DNA from: Sinorhizobium glycinis
GTDB taxonomy: Bacteria; Pseudomonadota; Alphaproteobacteria; Rhizobiales; Rhizobiaceae
NCBI RefSeq assembly: GCF_001651865.1
Contig: NZ_LPUX01000055.1
Location: 62,001 to 126,000 of the forward strand
DNA length: 64,000 nucleotides
Reading direction: 5' to 3'
Below the pieces are notes generated by a model that ran no database searches, was not told the origin of the DNA, and saw only the letters and a list, made by a program, of their open reading frames with translations. Below, one piece after another: positions 1 through 8,474 of this stretch; positions within the stretch are counted from its first letter, which is position 1, and every line of letters starts with the position of its first letter. A program made the translations under genes and the position numbers.

Positions 1-1
1 C

Positions 2-403
2 CGTATCCCTTTCATCAAGATCATCGAGTTCGACAACCGGATGGAGGAACTGGTCGCGGGTGCCCGCGGCGTCGTATCGATGGGCGGTTACAATACCTAT
101 TGCGAGATCCTGTCCTTCGACAAGCCGGCGCTGATCGTGCCGCGCCTGCAGCCACGCGAGGAACAGCTGATCCGGGCGCGGCGCGCGTCCGAACTCGGCC
201 TTGTCGACATGTTGCTGCCCCACGAGGCGGAGGATCCGTTGCGCTTTGCAGAGGCACTCAGGGCCCTGCCACAGCGTGCGGCACCGTCGCGCAACAAAAA
301 CGGCCTGAGGCTCGAAGGCCTTGTCCATATATCCGAGACTGTCGGAGCATGGCTCGATCACCGGTCCAAGGAACACCTGAGCGTCGTCAAGCAGACAAGC
401 TGA
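2..403 (+). CDS. Glycosyltransferase, GT28/MurG-like C-terminal part (5' truncated)
   Basis: The reading frame is open from the left edge (first full codon at base 2) to TGA at 401-403, so 133 C-terminal residues are visible and the start lies outside the window. The segment SMGGYNTYCEILSFDKPALI followed by a basic EEQLIRA stretch matches the donor-binding C-terminal lobe of GT-B enzymes of the MurG/GT28 type. The family transfers sugar from a nucleotide donor at the cytoplasmic membrane. The gene two positions downstream (1655-2821) has the same AGYNT..DIL..G signature, so these look like paralogues. Only 7 bases separate it from the next gene, consistent with one operon. Substrate cannot be told. 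Confidence 0.75.
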   Translation, partial: RIPFIKIIEFDNRMEELVAGARGVVSMGGYNTYCEILSFDKPALIVPRLQPREEQLIRARRASELGLVDMLLPHEAEDPLRFAEALRALPQRAAPSRNKNGLRLEGLVHISETVGAWLDHRSKEHLSVVKQTS

Positions 404-410
404 AATACCC

Positions 411-1658
411 GTGCCGCAAACTCGAAAGATCGCCGTTGTCCTGAAGGGCTATCCACGCCTCTCCGAGACCTTCATTGCCCAGGAACTGTTGGGCCTCGAA
501 AGGGCAGGGCACGACCTCGTCCTCGTTGCGCTGCGGCGTCCGACCGACGTGAAGCGCCACCCCGTTCATGACGAGATCCGCGCCAAGGTGTTCTATCTGC
601 CGGAATACCTGCATGACGAGCCATGGCGGGTGTTTCGTTCGCTGTTGAAGTCGCTGCCCAAGCCCGGCTTCTGGCAGGCTCTGGTTCCCTTCCTTCGGGA
701 TCTTCGTCGTGACTGGACGCGCAACCGCTTCCGCCGTTTCGGCCAGGCGCTGGTGCTCGTCGCCGAGTGGCCCGAGGGCGCCCGCTGGTTGCACGCGCAT
801 TTCATTCATACGCCGGCCTCGGTTACGGCCTATGCGAGCATCATGGCCGGTGTCCCATGGACCTGCTCGGCGCACGCCAAGGACATCTGGACCTCTTCGG
901 ATTGGGAGCTGTCGGAAAAGCTCGCGCGCGCCTGCTGGACGGTGACCTGCACGCGCAGCGGCTACGAGCACCTCAAGAGCCTGGCGGCCGAGACATGCCG
1001 GGTGCATCTGAGCTATCACGGCCTCGATCTCGATCGCTTCCCGAGCTTCGAAGGCGATCATTCCAACCGCGACGGATCAGATCCGAGCGATCCGGTGCGG
1101 ATCGTCAGCGTCGGGCGCGCCGTCGCCAAGAAGGGCTACGACGTTCTCCTCAAGGCGCTGTCGTTGCTGCCCGAAGACCTCAGCTGGCGCTTCGAGCATA
1201 TCGGCGCAGGCGATCTGACCAAGGACCTTCGGTTGCTCGCCGGCCATCTCGGCCTTGCCGAGCGTGTCGCCTGGCACGGCGCGCTCGATCAGAAGGACGT
1301 GCTCGCGCGCTATCGCGAGAGCGACATTTTCGCACTTGCCTGCCGTGTCGCGGTCGATGGCGATCGCGATGGACTGCCGAACGTGCTGGTCGAGGCATCG
1401 AGCCAGCGGCTTGCCTGTGTTTCGACGCGGGTATCCGGCATTCCGGAATTGCTGAACAATGACGAGAACGGCCTTGTGGTGCCGCCCGAGGATCCCCGCG
1501 CCCTCGCTGCAGCGCTCGAGCGGCTCATCCGCGACCCGGCCCTGCGCAGGAGGCTTGGCGCCGCGGCGGAAAGGCGCGTGCGAGCCGACTTCGATCATCA
1601 CTCGAGCGTCAGCCAGTTGAGCGGCCTTTTCAAAAGTGAATGGAGAAAGTATCCATGA
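411..1658 (+). CDS. Glycosyltransferase family 4 (GT-B), exopolysaccharide type
   Basis: A 415-residue protein starting at GTG 411, 7 bases after the previous stop. The N-terminus (VVLKGYPRLSETFIAQEL) resembles colanic-acid-type (WcaL-like) glycosyltransferases. The C-terminal lobe has VGRAVAKKGYDVLLKAL near residue 235 and the nucleotide-sugar site D-GLPNVLVEASSQ near residues 320-332, with the expected acidic residue of the E-x7-E motif. It probably adds a sugar to a lipid-linked surface glycan in the cytoplasm. It ends in a 4-base ATGA overlap with the next gene, so translation is likely coupled. Family assignment is firm; the sugar is unknown. Confidence 0.85.
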   Translation: MPQTRKIAVVLKGYPRLSETFIAQELLGLERAGHDLVLVALRRPTDVKRHPVHDEIRAKVFYLPEYLHDEPWRVFRSLLKSLPKPGFWQALVPFLRDLRRDWTRNRFRRFGQALVLVAEWPEGARWLHAHFIHTPASVTAYASIMAGVPWTCSAHAKDIWTSSDWELSEKLARACWTVTCTRSGYEHLKSLAAETCRVHLSYHGLDLDRFPSFEGDHSNRDGSDPSDPVRIVSVGRAVAKKGYDVLLKALSLLPEDLSWRFEHIGAGDLTKDLRLLAGHLGLAERVAWHGALDQKDVLARYRESDIFALACRVAVDGDRDGLPNVLVEASSQRLACVSTRVSGIPELLNNDENGLVVPPEDPRALAAALERLIRDPALRRRLGAAAERRVRADFDHHSSVSQLSGLFKSEWRKYP

Positions 1659-2821
1659 ACAAGCGTCGCGTTTTCTTCTATGTGCAGCACCTGCTCGGTA
1701 TCGGCCACCTGGCAAGGGCCAGCCGTATCGCAAAGGCGCTTCTCAGGCGCGGCTTCGACGTGACGATGGTGACCGGCGGACTGCCCGTACCGGGCTTCCC
1801 AGGAGAGGATGTGATGACGGTTGTCCTTCCGCCGGTGACGGCGGGCGACAAGGGCTTCACCGGCCTGGCCGATGCCGAGGGCAATCCGGTCACGCCCGCT
1901 TTCCAGGAGCATCGCAGGGATCTGCTCCTGGAGGCGCTTCGTCTCTCCGAGCCGGATGTGGTCATCATCGAGGCCTTTCCGTTCGGCCGCCGCCAGATGC
2001 GCTTCGAACTCCTGCCGCTGCTTGACTCGATCGAAGCAATGGATCGCCGTCCGCTGGTGGCGACTTCGCTGCGCGACATCCTGCAGGAGCGGACCAAGCC
2101 GGGGCGAGCCGAGGAGACGGTCGAACTGGTGAAGACGCATTTCGACCTCGTGCTCGTCCATGGCGACCCGGCCTTCGCCCGGCTCGAGGAGACCTTTCCG
2201 CTCGCAAGCGAGATCGCCGACCGGGTCGCCTATACCGGCCTTGTCGCTCCGCCACCGCCGGCAGAGCCGGCCGAGACCTTCGACATCTTGGTTTCCGCGG
2301 GTGGCGGGGCCGTCGGCAAGGAGCTGATCGGCGCTGCACTCGCGGCGGCGAAAATCCTGCCGAATGAACTCCGCTGGTGTCTGGTGACCGGCCCAAACCT
2401 GCCGCAGCCGGATTTTGACGAGCTCGCCACCGCGGCACCGGACGGCGTCAGCCTGTTTCGTTTCCGGCAGGACTTTGCAAGTCTCCTTGCCGGCGCACGT
2501 CTTTCCGTCTCACAGGCCGGTTACAACACCGTCTGCGACATACTCCGGGCCGGATGCAATTCGCTGCTCATTCCATTTACCGCTGGAGGGGAGACGGAGC
2601 AGAGCACGCGCGCAAGCCGGCTCGAGAGACTCGGCCTCGCGGCCGTTCTGCCCGAAGAGGGGATCACGCCGCAGGACCTTGCACGGCAGGTGGAAACGGC
2701 GCTCGCGCGATCGAAGCCCGATATCCCGCCGCTCGACATCGATGGCGCCGACAGGACGGCGACGATTATCGACGAAAATCTGAAGCGGAGGGAAGGCGTC
2801 AGACCCTACCGATCAGCATGA
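1655..2821 (+). CDS. MurG/GT28-like glycosyltransferase
   Basis: I chose ATG 1655 over the in-frame ATG at 1640 because GGAGAAAG at 1642-1649 lies at proper distance and ATG overlaps the preceding TGA (ATGA at 1655-1658). The 388-residue product has an N-terminal H-x-G-H-x-R-A nucleotide-binding loop (residues about 11-22, YVQHLLGIGHLARASRIA), as in GT28 proteins. Its C-terminal lobe carries SVSQAGYNTVCDILRAGCNS followed by GGETEQSTRA, the UDP-sugar-contacting region. The neighbour at 2-403 shares this signature, so the two appear related by duplication. The last 23 bases overlap tail-to-tail with the methyltransferase on the other strand. Role inferred: surface-glycan assembly. Confidence 0.8.
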   Translation: MNKRRVFFYVQHLLGIGHLARASRIAKALLRRGFDVTMVTGGLPVPGFPGEDVMTVVLPPVTAGDKGFTGLADAEGNPVTPAFQEHRRDLLLEALRLSEPDVVIIEAFPFGRRQMRFELLPLLDSIEAMDRRPLVATSLRDILQERTKPGRAEETVELVKTHFDLVLVHGDPAFARLEETFPLASEIADRVAYTGLVAPPPPAEPAETFDILVSAGGGAVGKELIGAALAAAKILPNELRWCLVTGPNLPQPDFDELATAAPDGVSLFRFRQDFASLLAGARLSVSQAGYNTVCDILRAGCNSLLIPFTAGGETEQSTRASRLERLGLAAVLPEEGITPQDLARQVETALARSKPDIPPLDIDGADRTATIIDENLKRREGVRPYRSA

Positions 2822-3473
2822 AGCGCGTATATTTCTTCATCGGCAGCGCCCCCGCGAAATCGACGCGGGAAAGGCCGGCCCTGGCTTGAAATTCCTCGAG
2901 CGAGGAAACACAGTTTATGTGGCTAGGCTCGCTGAAATAGTCGTTCGACTGCAGCAGGACGCGGGTCCCGGAGGGAACGAGTTCGAGCCATGCGCCGAGG
3001 TCGGCGATATGCTCGCAGCTCGTATTGATAACGAGGTCAGCCTGCAAGCTGCGATAGTCGATGGCATGCATGTCCGCCGTGATGGCGTGAAACCGGTCGC
3101 CGAAACCGGAATTCAGCGTGCGCGCCACCTGTTCGACTGTCGGATCGATGTCGAAGCTGTCGATTGCCTCAATCGTGAAGCGGCGATCTTCGAGAAGCAT
3201 GGCCGGCAAAACACCGTACCAGCCGCCGAGAACGACGATCCTGCCATAGGCGGAACCGGCATTCTTCAAAAGCTCGTCGCGAGCCCAGAGCTTGCACAGA
3301 ACCTGCTTGTGGTTGAAGGCATTGGCGATATTGGCTTCGGGATGCTTTGCGATGACCCCGGCTATTCCGTCGACGAGTACGCTTCCCGTGTAAGCGGCCA
3401 ACCCTCGCGCGAGGTCGTAACCGTTTTCGTGCCAATCGTTGGAACCGTGGGGGGAGTGGCTGGCATGGGTCAT
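2799..3473 (-). CDS. Class I SAM-dependent methyltransferase
   Basis: A 224-residue protein. GRIVVLGGWYGVLPAMLLED (about residues 77-96) is the glycine-rich SAM-binding motif I; IEAIDSFDID (about 100-110) is motif II with the acidic residue that contacts the SAM ribose. DLVINTSCEHIADLGAW (about 145-161) is the motif IV region, with N-T-S rather than N-P-P-Y, so small-molecule or glycan methylation is more likely than N-methylation of nucleic acid. It is convergent with the glycosyltransferase, overlapping by 23 bases, and divergent from the ABC-like gene at 3795. Substrate unknown. The ribosome site is weak, so the start is uncertain. Confidence 0.75.
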   Translation of the reverse strand: MTHASHSPHGSNDWHENGYDLARGLAAYTGSVLVDGIAGVIAKHPEANIANAFNHKQVLCKLWARDELLKNAGSAYGRIVVLGGWYGVLPAMLLEDRRFTIEAIDSFDIDPTVEQVARTLNSGFGDRFHAITADMHAIDYRSLQADLVINTSCEHIADLGAWLELVPSGTRVLLQSNDYFSEPSHINCVSSLEEFQARAGLSRVDFAGALPMKKYTRFMLIGRV

Positions 3474-3794
3474 GCGGCTGTTGTAAGCTCAGGGTCCGGC
3501 AAGCGCAAGGCGGGCAAGGAAGCCGCGACTGATGGGTTGCCGAAGGAGCCGAGTGAACGAATTTGCCGCTTGCCCCGGAACCAGGGGACGGTTCGATATC
3601 CGGCTGGAGGAGTTTGCTTGGCCCATCAAGCGCTTGACATGGAGCATGCCTCTGCTCTCATGGCAGTCAGTCACGAGTTCATGGAAGGGGCGCACGCCAT
3701 TGAAGATCCGGTGGAGAGGAACCATTTGCGGCCAGCGCCCGCTCCCGGAGCGGCCCTGCGATCCCAAATTTTAGATTAGGTCTCATTCCCGCCC
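3474..3794. other. Divergent intergenic region without a convincing gene
   Basis: These 321 bases separate the minus-strand methyltransferase from the plus-strand ABC-like gene and must hold their promoters. A 92-codon minus-strand frame (3489-3767) has no good ribosome site, no recognisable domain and shadow-like composition, so I do not call it. A run TTTTAGATTAGG just before 3790 is AT-rich but not a clear -10. Confidence 0.4.
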
Positions 3795-6506
3795 ATGGAA
3801 CCCCGTCTTTCCCGCTACATCTGGACTCATACCCGAAAGCAGCAGCTCTGGATCCTCCTGATCGTAGCGCTGTCGATGATCCCTTATTTCATGTCCTTCG
3901 ACCTGCCGAAGCAGATCGTCAACGGGCCGATCCAGGGGCAGGGATTCGAAACGCCCGGGACAACCCAGCTCTTCCTGCCGATATCCTTCAGCCTGCCGTT
4001 CTTTGGCGAGGTCAACCTCTTTTCGGGGATAGAGCTCGGGCGGCAGGGGACGCTGCTGGCGCTCAGTCTCGTGTTTCTCCTGCTGGTGATCATCAACGGG
4101 CTCTTCAAATTCTACATCAACACCTACAAGGGCCGGCTCGGCGAGCGGCTCCTCAGGCGGATCCGCTTCGAGCTTGTCGATCGCGTCCTGCGCTTCCCGC
4201 CGCACCACCTGAAGCGTGTGAAGCCGGCGGAAATCTCGACGATGATCAAGGATGAAGTCGAGCCCATGGGCGGCTTCACCGGCGACGCCTTCGTGCAGCC
4301 CGCGCTTCTCGGCGGCCAGGCGCTGACGGCGCTGATCTTCATCCTGATCCAGAGTTTCTGGCTGGGCCTTATTGCCTTTGTCATTGTCGCGGTCCAGGCG
4401 CTCATCATCCCCCGCATGCGCCGACGGCTCCTGGTCCTCGGGCGCGAACGCCAACTGACGGCGCGCGAGCTCTCGGGAAGGGTCAGCGAGATCGTCGACG
4501 GTATCGGCACGATCCGCGGTCATGATACCTCCAATTACGAGCGCGCCGACATCGCGGCACGCCTCGGCCGGATCTTCAAGATCCGCTATGACATCTATCA
4601 ATGGAAGTTCCTGGTAAAATTCCTGAACAACTTCCTCGCCCAGGTCACGCCCTTCCTGTTCTATTCGATCGGCGGCTATTTCGCCCTGCAGGGGCGCCTC
4701 GATATCGGCCAGCTCGTCGCGGTGATCGGCGCCTACAAGGATCTGCCGGGGCCGCTGAAGGAGCTGATCGATTGGGACCAGGCGCGTCAGGACGTGCAGG
4801 TCAAATACACCCAGGTCGTCGAGCAGTTCAGCGTCGAGCCCTTGATCGACCCGAAGGTGCAGGAGGTTTCTATTGCTCCGCCTGCGGCGCTCTCTGGCGC
4901 GCTTGCTGCCGTCAATCTCGCAATTGCCGACGACGGCGGCGCCAAGCTGATCGAACATGTGTCCTTGCAGGTGCGCCCGGGCGAGACGGTTGCCGTTACC
5001 GGCGGCACGGGCGGCGGCGGAGAGGCTCTGGCGGAGGCCTTCGGCCGCCTGGCCTGGCCGGTAAGCGGCCGGATCGTCGTCGGCGACGAGGATATCCACG
5101 AGCTGCCGGAATCGGTCATCGGGCGGCGGATCTCCTATGCCTCCTCCGAGGTCTATACCTTCCAGGGCAGTCTCGGCGACAATTTGCTCTATGGCCTCAA
5201 GCACGCGCCGCTGACCGAGGTGGTTTACGAGGGCGACAAGGCGGCTCATCGCCGGTGGGAACTGCTCGAAGCGAAGCTCGCCGGCAATCCCTCGCTGGAC
5301 CTCAATAGCGACTGGATCGACTACGGCGCTGCCGGGGCCACGGGCCCGGAAGATCTCTTCGGGAAGATCAGGGCCGCGCTCGACGTCGTGCTGCTGACGA
5401 ACGACATTTTGGCCCTGGCCGTCCGTTCGACGATCAATTCCGTCGAGCACGAGGCTTTTGCCACCGAAATCGTGGAGATGCGCGCCGCACTCCGCCGACG
5501 TCTCGAAGCCGAGAAGCTCAGCGATCTCGTCGTCTTCTTCGAGCCGGGCTCCTACAATATCGAAGCAACGGTTGGCGAGAACCTGCTCTTCGGCACAGTC
5601 ACCGACAGGGCAAGGTGGGAAGCGGCGCTGGAGAGCCATCCGTTCTTCAAGACCGTGCTGAAGAGGGCGGGCCTCCACGAGACCTTCTACGAGATGGGCC
5701 TGGAAATCGCCGAGAACGTCGTCGAACTGTTCCGCGACCTGCCGCCGGATCATCCCTTCTTCCAGCAGCTTACCTTCATGACCAGCGAGGAGATCCCTGC
5801 CTACGAGGCGCTGCTGCAGAAGGTCAGGAGCCGGCCGCTCGACGAAGTCTCGGAGGAGGACGCGATCCGCATCATCCGGCTGTGCTTCGGCTATATCGAG
5901 CCGCGGCATCGCTTTGGTCTCCTGACCGAGGATCTGATGCAGAAGATCGTCGAGGCGCGGCGCGAATTCAGCGACGGCCTGCCTGCCGATCTCGTCGGCG
6001 TCATCGAGCATTATCAGCCGAACCGCTACATGGCCTCGGCCAGCATCCTCGACAACGTGCTCTTCGGTCGTATCGGCCACAAGCACACGGACGGGTCGGA
6101 CAAGATTAGGGCGATCGTTCGCGATCTCTTCGAATCGCTCGGCCTCTACAACAAGGTGCTGGCCTTCGGGCTCGATTTCGATGTCGGCGCCGGAGGCAAG
6201 CGACTGACCGCCGGCCAGCGGCAGAAGCTCAACCTGGCGCGCGCGCTGATCCGGATTTCCGATTTCTATATCGTCAACCAGCCGCTGCTGGCCCTCGATC
6301 AGCGCACGCAGGACCAGATCACCCGCAACGTCTTCGCCTTCCTGCATGACGAGGACCGCAATCCGGCGATCGTATGGGTCCTCTCCAATCCGGCCCTTTC
6401 GGAACTCTTCGACCGGGTGGTGCACTTTGAGAACGGGCGGTTGGTGCACGAGGAAACGGTGGAAGCGCCGTCGAAAGACAGCGACTATAAGGAACTGGCA
6501 TCTTGA
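3795..6506 (+). CDS. ABC-exporter-like protein with degenerate ATPase and large insert
   Basis: A 903-residue protein. Residues about 15-340 form an ABC exporter membrane domain: hydrophobic segments near 18-38, 85-107, two around 165-200, and one near 278-300. The nucleotide-binding part follows, but its catalytic motifs are altered. The Walker A position reads TGGTGGGGE (402-410), with Gly409 and Glu410 where Lys and Ser/Thr belong. The signature reads LTAGQ (804-808). The Walker B acid pair is Asn828-Gln829. The switch His is apparently Asn865. Some 290 residues are inserted between the Q-loop region (446-466) and the signature, and Q-loop-like segments ending in GDNLLYG, GENLLFG and LDNVLFG recur at 446-466, 579-600 and 736-758. 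The fold is clear; active ATP hydrolysis seems unlikely. A cNMP-binding gene follows 92 bases later. A shadow frame of 888 codons lies opposite. Confidence 0.85.
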   Translation: MEPRLSRYIWTHTRKQQLWILLIVALSMIPYFMSFDLPKQIVNGPIQGQGFETPGTTQLFLPISFSLPFFGEVNLFSGIELGRQGTLLALSLVFLLLVIINGLFKFYINTYKGRLGERLLRRIRFELVDRVLRFPPHHLKRVKPAEISTMIKDEVEPMGGFTGDAFVQPALLGGQALTALIFILIQSFWLGLIAFVIVAVQALIIPRMRRRLLVLGRERQLTARELSGRVSEIVDGIGTIRGHDTSNYERADIAARLGRIFKIRYDIYQWKFLVKFLNNFLAQVTPFLFYSIGGYFALQGRLDIGQLVAVIGAYKDLPGPLKELIDWDQARQDVQVKYTQVVEQFSVEPLIDPKVQEVSIAPPAALSGALAAVNLAIADDGGAKLIEHVSLQVRPGETVAVTGGTGGGGEALAEAFGRLAWPVSGRIVVGDEDIHELPESVIGRRISYASSEVYTFQGSLGDNLLYGLKHAPLTEVVYEGDKAAHRRWELLEAKLAGNPSLDLNSDWIDYGAAGATGPEDLFGKIRAALDVVLLTNDILALAVRSTINSVEHEAFATEIVEMRAALRRRLEAEKLSDLVVFFEPGSYNIEATVGENLLFGTVTDRARWEAALESHPFFKTVLKRAGLHETFYEMGLEIAENVVELFRDLPPDHPFFQQLTFMTSEEIPAYEALLQKVRSRPLDEVSEEDAIRIIRLCFGYIEPRHRFGLLTEDLMQKIVEARREFSDGLPADLVGVIEHYQPNRYMASASILDNVLFGRIGHKHTDGSDKIRAIVRDLFESLGLYNKVLAFGLDFDVGAGGKRLTAGQRQKLNLARALIRISDFYIVNQPLLALDQRTQDQITRNVFAFLHDEDRNPAIVWVLSNPALSELFDRVVHFENGRLVHEETVEAPSKDSDYKELAS

Positions 6507-6598
6507 TGTAATATAGCATCGGGAGGCAGGCGTAGTTTCCCGGCCGGTCGGGAAGCAACGTGTTTGCGCCCGCGATACATTCGGAGAAGCGGACTGAT

Positions 6599-7063
6599 AT
6601 GCTCCTAAAAGACGAAGTGGAAATGTTGCGCCGGATTACACTTTTTTCCGGCCTGCCGCCTGCGAAACTCAAACTTCTCGCTTTCACCTCCGACCGGGTG
6701 ATGTACAGCGCCGGCGAAAACCTGTTCCACCAAGGAGATATCGGCGACGCGGCCTATGTCATCCTTTCCGGAAAGGCCGATGTACTGGTCTCGACACCGA
6801 CCGGCCAGTTGAAGGTTGCCGAGGTCGAGCAAAATTCGATCGTCGGCGAGATCGCCATCCTCTGCAACACGCCGCGTACCGCAACCATCAAGACGACCAC
6901 TGCGCTCGAGGCGCTGCGCATTCGCAAGGACGATTTCCTGAAGCTGCTCGCCGATTTCCCCGAAATGGCGGTGGAGATCATGCGCGTGCTCGCCGACCGG
7001 CTCAGCCAAACGACCTCCGAGCTCACCGAAGCCCGCAGCCGCGCCCAACGGGTGGAGGCGTAG
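6599..7063 (+). CDS. Stand-alone cyclic-nucleotide-binding domain protein
   Basis: About 154 residues forming one Crp/PKA-type cNMP-binding domain: FSGLPPAKLKLLA helix, YSAGENLFHQGDIGDAAYVI beta-roll, and the phosphate-binding cassette region IVGEIAILCNTPRTATIKT with the Glu and Arg that contact the ribose and phosphate. After the roll there is one helix (FPEMAVEIMRVLADRL) and no helix-turn-helix, so it is not a DNA-binding Crp. It probably senses a cyclic nucleotide or acts as an adaptor. GTG 6560 is an alternative start; I prefer ATG 6599, with GGAG at 6583-6586. It follows the degenerate ABC gene by 92 bases, suggesting a functional pair. Confidence 0.85.
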   Translation: MLLKDEVEMLRRITLFSGLPPAKLKLLAFTSDRVMYSAGENLFHQGDIGDAAYVILSGKADVLVSTPTGQLKVAEVEQNSIVGEIAILCNTPRTATIKTTTALEALRIRKDDFLKLLADFPEMAVEIMRVLADRLSQTTSELTEARSRAQRVEA

Positions 7064-7157
7064 GTTTTCCTCGTTCCGATAGGCGGTCTGCCCTCTTGAG
7101 AGGCCGGGTGAATTTATTCCGGTTCCGATTTCCGCCATCATGCGGTAGAGAGGCGCG

Positions 7158-7907
7158 ATGCGCGCCATTACCTATTTCGACAAGACCGTTTACTTCCCGG
7201 ACAAGCCGGAAAAGAAGCGCTTTTTCGCCCGCCTGCAGGCCGGCCAGTGGGAGCCCGGCACGTTCCGGAACATCGCACGCCTGGTTGACGAAGAGACGAC
7301 ATTCATCGACATCGGCGGCTGGATCGGCGTTACGCCCTACTGGGCGTCTCAGATCGCGGACAACGTCATCGTCGTCGAGCCCGATCCGGTCTGCTTCGAC
7401 ATCCTGACGCAGATGAAGGCTGACAACGCCGGCGAGGTGGCACTCGTCAACGCTGCGCTGTCGCAGGACGAGCGCCTGGTGCTCAACTCCGTCGGCGGCG
7501 GTTTCGGCAGTTCGGAGACATCGGCGCTGATCGCCGACGATACCGGCATGGCGATTACCGCCGAAACTGTCACGATTCAAAAGCTCCAGGCGATGGCGAA
7601 GACCGAGCGCCTCTGCTTCAAGATCGACATCGAAGGTTACGAATACAAGGCGCTCGAACAGTTCCGGGCAATCGATCGGAAGCGAACAGCGGGCGTGCTC
7701 CTGGCGGTGCATCCGCAGATCCTGGCTGCGTCGCTTTCCGGCCCTGCCGTGCTGCGGGCGATCCGGACAATGGCGACGACGGTCCGGCTGATCCGAAGCT
7801 TTCGCGGATTTCGCCTGGACAATCGTTCGGCGATCTGGATGGCAATCCGCAAGTCGATCGCCCGGCGCGAACTCAAAGGCTTCGACCTGCTTTTCCTTGC
7901 CAAGTAA
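7158..7907 (+). CDS. FkbM family methyltransferase
   Basis: A 249-residue protein with GAGAGG placed 4 bases before ATG 7158. TTFIDIGGWIGVTPYWASQI (about 48-67) is SAM motif I, VIVVEPDPVCFDIL (about 72-85) motif II, and LCFKIDIEGYEYKAL (about 154-168) the typical FkbM motif. The family O-methylates sugars or small molecules and is frequent in surface-polysaccharide loci. The C-terminus is basic. It lies 94 bases after the cNMP-binding gene on the same strand and is convergent with the copper block. Substrate unknown. Confidence 0.85.
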   Translation: MRAITYFDKTVYFPDKPEKKRFFARLQAGQWEPGTFRNIARLVDEETTFIDIGGWIGVTPYWASQIADNVIVVEPDPVCFDILTQMKADNAGEVALVNAALSQDERLVLNSVGGGFGSSETSALIADDTGMAITAETVTIQKLQAMAKTERLCFKIDIEGYEYKALEQFRAIDRKRTAGVLLAVHPQILAASLSGPAVLRAIRTMATTVRLIRSFRGFRLDNRSAIWMAIRKSIARRELKGFDLLFLAK

Positions 7908-7922
7908 GCCACGGACGGCGTG

Positions 7923-8396
7923 TCAGATTGCCGGGCGCACGCTATGGAAAACGGTCGGCGCCGCGCCGCGTATCTTGCTGAATGCATAGACTTCATAGGC
8001 GGCTTGGGGATCGTCCCCCATGCCAAGCGAACCCGCAGGCATGCCGGGCACGGCGAGGCCGGCAATGTCCGGACGCTCGGCCATTAGTTTTCTGATCGCT
8101 TCGAGCGGCACGTGTCCCTCGATCAGATAGCCGTCGAGCATGGCGGTGTGACAGGCCTCCATATCTGCCGGGATGGAAAAGCGGTGCTTGATAGCGGTCA
8201 TGTCGGTCTCGTTGTGGACTTCGACGGCGAAGCCCGCTGCCCTCATGGCTGCCGTCCAGCTTTCGCAGCAGCCGCACAGCGGATCCTTGTAGATCACCAT
8301 GCGCCCCGCATTTGCCAGCGCGACGCGGCAACCGAGCAGGACGACGAATCCGCCTGCGAGAGTACAGCCCAGGAAATCTCTGCGTCGCATCGTCAT
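7923..8396 (-). CDS. DUF411 metal-binding protein, Tat/Sec exported
   Basis: I chose ATG at 8396 rather than the upstream frame start because AAGGAGTG lies 5 bases before it. The 157-residue product begins MTMRRRDFLGCTLAGGF, a twin-arginine-like signal, followed by the DUF411 domain. That domain has YKDPLCGCCESW (Cys pair near the start), the D-M-T-A-IK segment, ACHTAMLDGYLIEGHVP and a C-terminal GMPAGSLGMG. The Cys, His and Met residues suit copper or other soft-metal binding in the periplasm. It is last in the minus-strand copper series, 78 bases after the CueR/HmrR gene. The family has no firm biochemical role; copper handling is inferred from context. Confidence 0.85.
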   Translation of the reverse strand: MTMRRRDFLGCTLAGGFVVLLGCRVALANAGRMVIYKDPLCGCCESWTAAMRAAGFAVEVHNETDMTAIKHRFSIPADMEACHTAMLDGYLIEGHVPLEAIRKLMAERPDIAGLAVPGMPAGSLGMGDDPQAAYEVYAFSKIRGAAPTVFHSVRPAI

Positions 8397-8474
8397 GGGG
8401 TCACTCCTTTCCGGCGCCATTCGCGTTAGCGGCGTGTTCGCTGTCGATCGCATCCGTTCCGGCGCCCGGAACGG

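Noticed and set aside
3489..3767. 92-codon minus-strand frame before the methyltransferase
   Set aside because: No ribosome site and no domain; lies in the divergent promoter region.
3783..6449. 888-codon open frame on the minus strand opposite the ABC-like gene
   Set aside because: It is the antisense shadow of a GC-rich gene: composition rich in Asp, Arg, Glu and Gln as expected from mirrored codons, no domain, and no ribosome site. The plus-strand frame has clear ABC transporter structure.
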